A stretch of DNA of 19,160 bases, taken from Actinomycetota bacterium. GTDB taxonomy: Bacteria; Actinomycetota; Actinomycetes; Nanopelagicales; Nanopelagicaceae. Positions within the stretch are counted from its first letter, which is position 1. Every line of letters begins with the position of its first letter. The DNA lies in NCBI GenBank assembly GCA_010032125.1, contig RHAU01000004.1, forward strand, positions 1 through 19,160. Reading direction: 5' to 3'. Shown piece by piece: positions 5,752 through 12,658 of the stretch. The notes beneath the pieces were generated by a model. It was not told the DNA's origin. It was given only the letters and a program-made list of their open reading frames with translations, and did no database searches. The translations under genes and the position numbers were made by a program.

Positions 5752-8232
5752 TTAGACAATAGCCTGATAATGACGAGACTTACTTTGAAGAAAAAGTTTA
5801 CGAATGTCGTTCCACATCAAACATCCGGCGCCACACACCAGCATCAAGATGTAATCGATAAACGTGAGTGGGCCAAGTTTGAATGCGTCACGACTGGCTG
5901 GGATTATGAGAAGGAAAACGAGAATGACGAGCGCCATAAGAAGAATCCATGGAATTGCTTTATTTTGGCGCCCTTTAAATGCTTGAACGATGGTGAGGTG
6001 TCGCGAGCGATTTGTGAGGATGAGAGCAATATTTGCAAACATCAATGTGCCAAAACTTATCGATCGAACACTTTCGACGGGTACATCTGAAGATATCTTG
6101 TATAGAAATAACACAAATACCGCAAGGAAAACAGAGAAACCTTGGGCCAGCCCTATCCAAATATCTTCCCTGTTGAGGAGTTTTGATTCTGGTTTTCTAG
6201 GAGGTTCATTCATGATTCCAGGATCTGAAGATTCTTCTTCGAAGACGATTGAACATGCCGGATCGATAATGATTTCGTGAAAAGCTACGAGTGATGGAAG
6301 TAAAACTATTGGCCAATAAGAGTTAAATAAGGGGACTAAAGCCATTCCAAAAATGGGAATGTGTACTGCCACTACATAGATCATCGCCCGCTTCAGTTTG
6401 GCGAAAATTGCCCTTCCCTGCTCTATTCCTTTTACTATCGAGGTGAAGTCATCGTCAGTGATGACAAGCGCTGCCGCTTCGCGTGCTACATCGGTACCAC
6501 GTCCACCCATAGCAATTCCCACGTTTGCGGCCCGAAGTGCGGGGGCATCATTAATTCCATCTCCAGTCATTGCAACAACTTCACCCAGTTTTTGGAAGGC
6601 GCGAACTAGTCTCAACTTGTGTTCGGGATTTACACGCGCGAATACGTTGATTGAGGAAATGCGCTTACCTAGCTCGGTATCGGAAAGTTGGTCAATTTCC
6701 GTGCCGGTGAGACATTGATTGTTGTGCGCCAAGGAAATCTCACGCGCAATGCCTAGCGCGGTTTGGGGATGATCTCCGGTAATCATTGCAACTTTTATTC
6801 CGGCGGTGGAGCAGAGGCGAATTGAATCAATAACTCCACTTCGCACGGGATCATGAAGGAGGCAGTAGCCGATAAAGGTAAATGTGAATTCGTCGGGATT
6901 CTTATCTATATCTGAATCACCATCGAGTTTCGCCTTTGCAACAGCAATAATCCGATATCCACTTTCTGCTGCTGTCTGTACTTCTCTCTCTAAGGAACTA
7001 ATTTCATCTCGACTCATTTTGCATAGATGGGAAATAGTCTCTGGCGCACCTTTTGCACATGCAAATATCCCATCTGAAGTTCGCCAGATATTTATATAGG
7101 CAAATCTTTTTGCAGTTACTGGATACTCACGAAGGGATTCAGACTTTTCATCTTTATCAAATGAGAGCAGTCGCTGAAAAGCGACGTCCATAGGATCGAA
7201 AGTTCGAAGTGGAGCAGCGCGAACTGCTGTTTCGACTAATGCACGTAGTTCATCGCGCAGCGGTCCATCTTCTACTCGTTGCCTTATCCCGTTAGATCGA
7301 AGTTCGGTGACAGACATCTGGTTTTCTGTCAACGTTCCTGTTTTATCGACGCAGAGAAGTGTTATCGTTCCGAGAGCCTCAATTGCTGCGCTCTTTCGCG
7401 CAATCACTCTTACCTTTGACATTCGCCAAGCGCCTAATGCCATAAAGAGCGTAAGAATTACGGAGAATTCTTCTGGAATCAGCGCCATCGCTGCTGAAAT
7501 TCCAGCAAGCGCACCCTCAAGCCAGTTATTTCTCGTCCATCCGTAAATCGCCATTACTGCGATAACCGCGATCAATGCGAGGAACCCAAATATCTTCACG
7601 ATTCGATCGACGTCACTCTGTAAACGGGTACGTTCAAAGTGAAGTGTTTGAAGCGACTTACCAATCTTGCCAAGAGCGGTTGAAGCTCCGATAGCGAGAA
7701 CACGTGCTTGTCCATGCCCACGAACGACAAGAGAACCTGAGTAGACCAACGCGTCAACCGACTTCTCAACCGAGTCAGATTCGCCAGTAATGAGAGATTC
7801 ATCGACCGCTAAGTTTCCAGAGAGTTCGACTCGTGCATCAGCAGGTATTCGATCACCTTCTACTAACACCACTAAGTCTCCGGAAACAACATCGGCGCTC
7901 GAAATTCTCTCCTCTTTACCATCACGAATGACGATCGCCAACGGTGCAGTCAATTGCTTGAGTGCGTCCAGTGCTCGCTCAGTTCGATTTTCTTGAAAAA
8001 TAGAAATTCCAAGAACGATAAAGACTGTGGTGATGAGAAGTGAAGCGTCTAAGGGCTCAGCAAGTGCAAGACTGATAATTCCCGCGGCGATGAGAAGGAT
8101 CAACATCGGTTCGCGAACTACATCAAGAGTAACTCTTACAATCGATTTGCGCTGCGCTGAAGGAAGAGAATTTGGTCCTTCCGCAAGATGTCTTCGAAGC
8201 GCTTCAGAGGTTGAAAGTCCTTGATTAGACAC
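5752..8232 (-). CDS. P-type cation ATPase, P2-like with PEEF motif
   Basis: The product is 826 residues. TGES is at 149-152, the phosphorylated Asp is D296 in CVDKTGTLT, and the hinge GDGINDAPAL begins at 557. The N-terminus (GLSTSEALRRHLAEGPNSL) is the cation-ATPase N-domain. TM4 reads IPEEFSVILTLFMALGAW (P253, E254, E255) instead of the Ca2+-ATPase PEGLP, and TM6 reads HEIIIDPACSIVFE (D657) instead of N-x-x-T-D-G. This pair of motifs marks a bacterial clade related to Ca2+ pumps whose transported ion is not settled; Ca2+, Mn2+ or another divalent ion are candidates. The start is GTG 8232. Its Shine-Dalgarno is poor, with only AGAGGT about 17 bases upstream. It lies 35 bases after azlD on the same strand, so a shared transcript is plausible. 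Confidence 0.88.
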   Translation of the reverse strand: MSNQGLSTSEALRRHLAEGPNSLPSAQRKSIVRVTLDVVREPMLILLIAAGIISLALAEPLDASLLITTVFIVLGISIFQENRTERALDALKQLTAPLAIVIRDGKEERISSADVVSGDLVVLVEGDRIPADARVELSGNLAVDESLITGESDSVEKSVDALVYSGSLVVRGHGQARVLAIGASTALGKIGKSLQTLHFERTRLQSDVDRIVKIFGFLALIAVIAVMAIYGWTRNNWLEGALAGISAAMALIPEEFSVILTLFMALGAWRMSKVRVIARKSAAIEALGTITLLCVDKTGTLTENQMSVTELRSNGIRQRVEDGPLRDELRALVETAVRAAPLRTFDPMDVAFQRLLSFDKDEKSESLREYPVTAKRFAYINIWRTSDGIFACAKGAPETISHLCKMSRDEISSLEREVQTAAESGYRIIAVAKAKLDGDSDIDKNPDEFTFTFIGYCLLHDPVRSGVIDSIRLCSTAGIKVAMITGDHPQTALGIAREISLAHNNQCLTGTEIDQLSDTELGKRISSINVFARVNPEHKLRLVRAFQKLGEVVAMTGDGINDAPALRAANVGIAMGGRGTDVAREAAALVITDDDFTSIVKGIEQGRAIFAKLKRAMIYVVAVHIPIFGMALVPLFNSYWPIVLLPSLVAFHEIIIDPACSIVFEEESSDPGIMNEPPRKPESKLLNREDIWIGLAQGFSVFLAVFVLFLYKISSDVPVESVRSISFGTLMFANIALILTNRSRHLTIVQAFKGRQNKAIPWILLMALVILVFLLIIPASRDAFKLGPLTFIDYILMLVCGAGCLMWNDIRKLFLQSKSRHYQAIV

Positions 8233-8267
8233 CGATGAATCGTATTGACCTCTATCGAATTAAAGAA

Positions 8268-8573
8268 TCAGATTCGGTACACAAGTGCAGAAACAATCGC
8301 TGCCGTGAGCATCATGAGAGGAAAAGATGCTTTGAATCTAAGAGCTAGCGCAGCCGCAGCAACTCCAGCCAATCTGTGATCAACAACAATTTCTTCCTTC
8401 GCGGAGAGAGTTTGGACAGATACCAGCGCACTGAGTAATACGACAGGGATTAGAGTGTTAATTCGTTGAATTCTTGGGTGGTTGAGAACCCGTTCCGGCA
8501 TGGAGTAACCAAGAACTTTGAGCAAATAGCAGATTGCACTTGTTATAAGCGTTGCAGCCCACAGTGAATTCAT
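8268..8573 (-). CDS. azlD: AzlD family, branched-chain amino acid exporter small subunit
   Basis: The product is 101 residues from ATG 8573, whose ATGA overlaps the TGA stop of azlC by 4 bases. An in-frame GTG at 8585 would add four residues (MEQK), but the ATGA junction is the usual form of coupling. There are three to four hydrophobic segments (LWAATLITSAICYLLKVLG, LIPVVLLSALVSV, VAAAALALRF, PLMMLTAAIVSALVY). Length (about 100 residues) and position behind azlC are typical. AzlD works with AzlC in the inner membrane; in Corynebacterium the pair, called BrnFE, exports isoleucine, leucine, valine and methionine. Substrate here is inferred from the family. Confidence 0.88.
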   Translation of the reverse strand: MNSLWAATLITSAICYLLKVLGYSMPERVLNHPRIQRINTLIPVVLLSALVSVQTLSAKEEIVVDHRLAGVAAAALALRFKASFPLMMLTAAIVSALVYRI

Positions 8574-9235
8574 TTTTTGTTCCACCCAAATATCATCGCG
8601 ACAAGAACTGTGGCAATGATGGGAAAACCAGGAGGAAGAATTGGAACAAGCAATAACGCGAGAAGTACAGCGAATATCGCGGAAATTCGTGCCTGACGAG
8701 TGTTGAGTCGGGGCCAGATAAGACCTAAGAACGCTGCCGGAACAGCTGCATCAAGGCCGAAAGTTGCAGGATTGCCGATTGAATTCGCGCCAAGAGCTCC
8801 AAGAAGTGTAAAGAAGTTCCAAAAAACAAAAACGCCGATACCCGTTGCATAAAAACCAAAACGCATTGCATCTTTTCCAAGATTTTCTTGGGAGATAGCG
8901 ACCCCAGTTGATTCATCAATTGTGATGTGTGAGTCCAAGAACTTTCGAACTCCCGAAATTTGAAGTATGGGCGCCATTCGAAGGCCATAGAAAGCATTTC
9001 GAACACCGAGGAGTGCGCCAGTGGCAATTGCGCTGATAACGCTTCCGCCTGCACCCATAACACCAACGACCGCAAATTGAGATGCGCCAGAGAATAAGAA
9101 AAGTGAAAGTACGCAAGCTTGGAGTACCGAGAAGCCAGACGAGACGGCAGCCGCTCCGAAAACGGCGCCATATCCGCCAACGGGAATTGCGACGCTAAGT
9201 GAGTAACGCAACACGGTGCGGCGATCAAATGACAC
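8570..9235 (-). CDS. azlC: AzlC family, branched-chain amino acid exporter large subunit
   Basis: The product is 221 residues. The family's N-terminal signature is clear: SVAIPVGGYGAVFGAAAVSSGF, then SLFLFSGASQFAVVGVMGAGG, then ATGALLGVRNAFYGL. Several membrane spans follow, up to PPGFPIIATVLVAMIFGW. The start used is GTG 9235; no strong Shine-Dalgarno is apparent. With AzlD it should form a two-subunit exporter for branched-chain amino acids (BrnFE type in Corynebacterium). It is the first gene of the minus-strand run and is divergent from thyX, with 56 bases between start codons. That spacer must hold promoters for both directions. No Lrp-type regulator gene is adjacent, although brnFE usually has one nearby. 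Confidence 0.9.
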   Translation of the reverse strand: MSFDRRTVLRYSLSVAIPVGGYGAVFGAAAVSSGFSVLQACVLSLFLFSGASQFAVVGVMGAGGSVISAIATGALLGVRNAFYGLRMAPILQISGVRKFLDSHITIDESTGVAISQENLGKDAMRFGFYATGIGVFVFWNFFTLLGALGANSIGNPATFGLDAAVPAAFLGLIWPRLNTRQARISAIFAVLLALLLVPILPPGFPIIATVLVAMIFGWNKK

Positions 9236-9291
9236 GCGGACATTCTGCCGTATCGCTCACAACTCCCGGCCCACTAGATAAGGTCTCGCAC

Positions 9292-10023
9292 GTGACCGAT
9301 AACGTGCATCCAGAAATTGTCTTCCGAGATGACATGACTGTTGAGCTCGTAAAGTCGAGTGCTCAAGATGCAGATGTTATTTGGGCGGCGCGCGTTTCAA
9401 CGGCCGGAGAGCAATCTTTAGATGATGTGAACTCAGATCCTAAGCGTGCAGAAGGCCTCATCAATTACCTTGCTCGCGAGAGACATGGTTCTCCTTTCGA
9501 GCATACTTCTATGACGTTTTTTATCAGTGCGCCGATATTTGTCTTTCGAGAGTTCATGCGTCATCGAATTGCTTCATACAACGAAGAAAGTGGTCGATAC
9601 CGAGAACTCCGGCCTGTGTTCTATATTCCAAATAAGGAGAGAAAATTAGTTCAAATTGGTAAGACCGGAAAGTACGAATTTGTTGATGGAACTACGGAGC
9701 AATATGACGTTGCGATTTCGGCAATGAAGGAGAGTTACACACTCTGCTATGCAAATTACAAAAAGATGTTAGATGCCGGTATTGCACGAGAAGTGGCTCG
9801 TGCCGTTTTGCCCGTCGCACTCTATTCATCTATGTACGTGACCATGAATGCTCGTGCCTTGATGAATTTTCTTTCACTGCGCACTAGCCGTGCTGATTCA
9901 CACTTTCCAAGCTATCCGCAGCGCGAAATAGAGATGGTCGCAGAGAAAATGGAAGAGCATTTTGCCCGTCTGATGCCAATAACGTATGGAGCATTCCAAA
10001 AATCGGGACGCGTAGCCCCGTAG
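9292..10023 (+). CDS. thyX: Flavin-dependent thymidylate synthase ThyX
   Basis: The product is 243 residues. It makes dTMP from dUMP using FAD, NADPH and methylene-tetrahydrofolate. The ThyX signature RHRxxSxNExSxR is at residues 90-102 (RHRIASYNEESGR). The conserved C-terminal part (EVARAVLPVALYSSMYVTMNA, LSLRTSRADSHFPSYPQREI) is complete. The frame stays open further upstream to 9199, but that start would overlap azlC. GTG 9292 has AAGG at 9280-9283 at good spacing and gives the usual protein length, so I chose it. It lies 12 bases before dapA, the same neighbourhood as in many Actinobacteria (thyX-dapA-rnj). No classical thyA is visible in the window. Confidence 0.95.
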   Translation: MTDNVHPEIVFRDDMTVELVKSSAQDADVIWAARVSTAGEQSLDDVNSDPKRAEGLINYLARERHGSPFEHTSMTFFISAPIFVFREFMRHRIASYNEESGRYRELRPVFYIPNKERKLVQIGKTGKYEFVDGTTEQYDVAISAMKESYTLCYANYKKMLDAGIAREVARAVLPVALYSSMYVTMNARALMNFLSLRTSRADSHFPSYPQREIEMVAEKMEEHFARLMPITYGAFQKSGRVAP

Positions 10024-10035
10024 TAGCCTTAGGGC

Positions 10036-10926
10036 ATGCAGATCACGCCACCATTCGGTCGCCTTTTGACCGCGATGGTCACGCCATTTAAAGACGATCT
10101 CTCCATTGATTGGGCGGGAGTAGAAAAACTCGCACAACATCTGGTCGACACAGGCCATGACGGAATTGTTGTGAATGGCACGACTGGTGAAGCGCCGACA
10201 ACAAGCGATGAAGAGAAAATTGAAATCATCAAGGTTGTTTTGAAGGCAACATCGGGTAAAGCGAAAATAGTTGCGGGCGCAGGCAACAATGAGACTTCGC
10301 ATTCAATTGAGCAAGCAGAGATGGCTGCAAAAGCAGGAGCAGATGGACTCTTGGTAGTGACGCCTTATTACAACAAGCCCCCACAAGCTGGAATCGAGGC
10401 GCATTTCCGCGCAATGGCGGACGCCACGGATGTTCCCGTCATGCTTTACGACATTCCCGGTAGAACTGGAATGGCAATCGAACCGGACACTATTTGTCGA
10501 CTGGCTGAGCACAAAAACATTGTCGCGCTGAAGGATGCAAAGGGTGATGTTGCGTCGACATCATGGGTTATCAAGAGATCTGGAATTCCCGTTTATTCCG
10601 GAGATGACATATTGAATTTGCCTCTTCTGTCAGTGGGAGCGGTCGGGTTTGTATCTGTGTGTGGACATACGGTTGGTCGAGATTTACGAGAGATGCTTGA
10701 TGCTTGGTTTGCCGGGAAAAATAATCGTGCTCTAGAAATTCACCAAAAACTTTTACCGGTATATACCGGAACTTTCCGAACTCAAGGTGCGATTCTTACA
10801 AAAGCTGCGCTCACATTAATGGGATTACCCGGCGGAAAGGTTCGCTTGCCATTGGTTAACGCGACGGATTCTCAAATCGCTCAACTGCGTGAGGATCTCC
10901 GTGCCGGTGGCGTGAAAGTTAGCTGA
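10036..10926 (+). CDS. dapA: 4-hydroxy-tetrahydrodipicolinate synthase
   Basis: The product is 296 residues, the normal length for DapA. It condenses pyruvate with aspartate semialdehyde, the first committed step to diaminopimelate and lysine. Key residues are in place: the Schiff-base Lys166 in VALKDAKGD, Tyr138 in LYDIPGRTG, Arg143, the TTGE loop at 49-52, and Tyr111/112 in TPYYNKP. The TIM barrel is complete. The start ATG 10036 has only a weak AGGG close by, so translation may be coupled to thyX 12 bases upstream. Its stop overlaps the start of the RNase J gene by one base (TGATG). Confidence 0.96.
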   Translation: MQITPPFGRLLTAMVTPFKDDLSIDWAGVEKLAQHLVDTGHDGIVVNGTTGEAPTTSDEEKIEIIKVVLKATSGKAKIVAGAGNNETSHSIEQAEMAAKAGADGLLVVTPYYNKPPQAGIEAHFRAMADATDVPVMLYDIPGRTGMAIEPDTICRLAEHKNIVALKDAKGDVASTSWVIKRSGIPVYSGDDILNLPLLSVGAVGFVSVCGHTVGRDLREMLDAWFAGKNNRALEIHQKLLPVYTGTFRTQGAILTKAALTLMGLPGGKVRLPLVNATDSQIAQLREDLRAGGVKVS

Positions 10927-12608
10927 TGAATCATCCGCATCCCGAACTCGGGTTGCCACCTCGGCTTGAAAAAGGAACTTTACGCATAGTCGCACTCGGT
11001 GGACTTGGCGAAGTGGGCCGCAACATGGCCGTATTTGAATTTGATGGACAACTTCTTATTGTTGATTGCGGCGTTCTGTTTCCCGAAGATACTCAGCCTG
11101 GCGTTGACCTCATACTTCCGGATTTCTCGTATATCCGTGATCGGCTAGATGATGTGCGTGCAATTTTCCTTACACATGGACATGAAGATCACATCAGCGC
11201 ATTGGGATATTTATTGCGCGAACGTGCAGATATTCCTGTCATCGGCTCAGCGCTCACATTGGCATTCGCAAAAGGAAAATTACGAGACCATCGAATTACG
11301 CCAATCACGATTGAAGTGAAAGAAGGTCAAAGAAGAAAAGTAGATCCGTTTGAGTTGGAATTTGTTGCAGTCAACCATTCGATACCCGATGCACTTGCCG
11401 TTGTGATCCGTACACCTGCTGGAGTCGTGCTTCACACGGGAGATTTCAAAATGGATCAACTCCCTCTTGATGGCAGAAGAACAGATTTAGCGCGTTTTGC
11501 AACGCTAGGCAGTGAGGGCGTTGATCTCTTTATGGTGGATTCAACGAACGCCGACATACCGGGATTTACAACTTCGGAGCGAGAAATCATGCCGGTTCTT
11601 GATCGAGTTATCGCTGCATCTAAGAGAAGAATCATTGTCGCTTCTTTTGCCTCGCACGTCCATCGAGTACAACAAGTAATTGATATTGCGTTTCAGCACA
11701 ATCGTAAAGTGGCATTCATAGGACGATCCATGGTTCGCAATATGTCATTGGCCTCGGAGATGGGATATCTACATATCCCACCTAACACTCTTGTCGATGA
11801 AGATGAAATCGACGAAGTTGGAGATGGAATTGTTCTTGTCTGCACTGGTTCGCAGGGAGAGCCACTAGCTGCGCTTTCCCGAATGGCGAATGGTGATCAT
11901 CGCATCAGAGTTGGCGACGGGGATACTGTGATTCTTGCTTCATCGCTAATTCCCGGAAACGAAAATGCGGTCTACCGTGTCATTAATGAACTGACGAGAT
12001 TTGGCGCACGAGTAGTACATAAAGGGAATGCTTTAGTACATGTTTCTGGACATGCCGCAGCTGGCGAGCTCCTTTATTGCTACAACGTTGTTAAACCTAA
12101 GAATGTGATGCCTGTACATGGAGAATGGCGACACCTTCGAGCAAATGCTGAACTAGCGGTATCTACCGGAGTGAAAAGAGACCGCGCCATTGTCGCCGAG
12201 AATGGTGTTGTTGTGGATCTTCGAGATGGTCGAGCATCGATTGTTGGTGCAGTTCCTTGCGGCTATGTCTATGTTGACGGACAGAGTATCGGTGACATAA
12301 CGGAAGCATCACTAAAAGATCGAAGGATTTTGGGAGAAGAAGGATTTATTTCCGTTATTGTCGTCATAGATTCACAGACTGGAAAAATTGTTGCTGGTCC
12401 AGATATTCACGCTCGGGGCTTTGCAGAAGATCTTGGTTTGTTTGATGAAGTTAAAGGAAGAATCGAAAGCGCTCTCGCCGGAGCAGTTGCGTCCGGAATA
12501 AATGGAACACATCAACTCTCACAAGTAGTTCGTAAAACTGTTGGAAGTTGGGTTGGGGGAGAGCACCGTCGTCGTCCCATGATCGTTCCCGTTGTCATTG
12601 AGGTATAG
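10926..12608 (+). CDS. rnj: Ribonuclease J
   Basis: The product is 560 residues, a metallo-beta-lactamase/beta-CASP nuclease. It carries the Zn-binding LTHGHEDH at 82-89 (His84, His86, Asp88, His89). Further metal-site motifs are VNHSIPDA, HTGDF and VSGHAAAGEL with MPVHGEWRH; the C-terminal domain is present. RNase J has 5'-3' exonuclease and endonuclease activity in mRNA decay and rRNA maturation in the cytoplasm. The ATG overlaps the dapA stop by one base, so the two genes are translationally coupled; dapA-rnj is a conserved actinobacterial pair. Most of the 50 bases after it show no terminator. Confidence 0.96.
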   Translation: MNHPHPELGLPPRLEKGTLRIVALGGLGEVGRNMAVFEFDGQLLIVDCGVLFPEDTQPGVDLILPDFSYIRDRLDDVRAIFLTHGHEDHISALGYLLRERADIPVIGSALTLAFAKGKLRDHRITPITIEVKEGQRRKVDPFELEFVAVNHSIPDALAVVIRTPAGVVLHTGDFKMDQLPLDGRRTDLARFATLGSEGVDLFMVDSTNADIPGFTTSEREIMPVLDRVIAASKRRIIVASFASHVHRVQQVIDIAFQHNRKVAFIGRSMVRNMSLASEMGYLHIPPNTLVDEDEIDEVGDGIVLVCTGSQGEPLAALSRMANGDHRIRVGDGDTVILASSLIPGNENAVYRVINELTRFGARVVHKGNALVHVSGHAAAGELLYCYNVVKPKNVMPVHGEWRHLRANAELAVSTGVKRDRAIVAENGVVVDLRDGRASIVGAVPCGYVYVDGQSIGDITEASLKDRRILGEEGFISVIVVIDSQTGKIVAGPDIHARGFAEDLGLFDEVKGRIESALAGAVASGINGTHQLSQVVRKTVGSWVGGEHRRRPMIVPVVIEV

Positions 12609-12643
12609 CGGCGCGCCTCACCTTCGAGAGATTTACGCTCGTT

Positions 12644-12649
12644 TACGAT
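12644..12649 (+). promoter_or_regulatory. Possible -10 element for a leaderless ftsK transcript
   Basis: TACGAT lies 9 bases before the ATG at 12659, so a start of transcription 7-9 bases downstream would fall on or near the A of the ATG. No Shine-Dalgarno is present before this ATG. The -35 region at about 12621-12627 (CTTCGA) is poor. Leaderless mRNAs are common in Actinobacteria. Confidence 0.35.
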
Positions 12650-12658
12650 TTTTCGCTC

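Noticed and set aside
6398..6718. Plus-strand open frames antisense to the P2-like ATPase gene (also 5770-6090, 7307-7546, 7790-7996)
   Set aside because: They lie wholly inside a well-conserved gene on the other strand, show no family pattern and have no convincing ribosome binding sites.
9199..9291. Longer thyX start at 9199
   Set aside because: It would overlap the divergent azlC coding region by 37 bases, add 31 non-family residues and lack the AAGG ribosome binding site present before GTG 9292.
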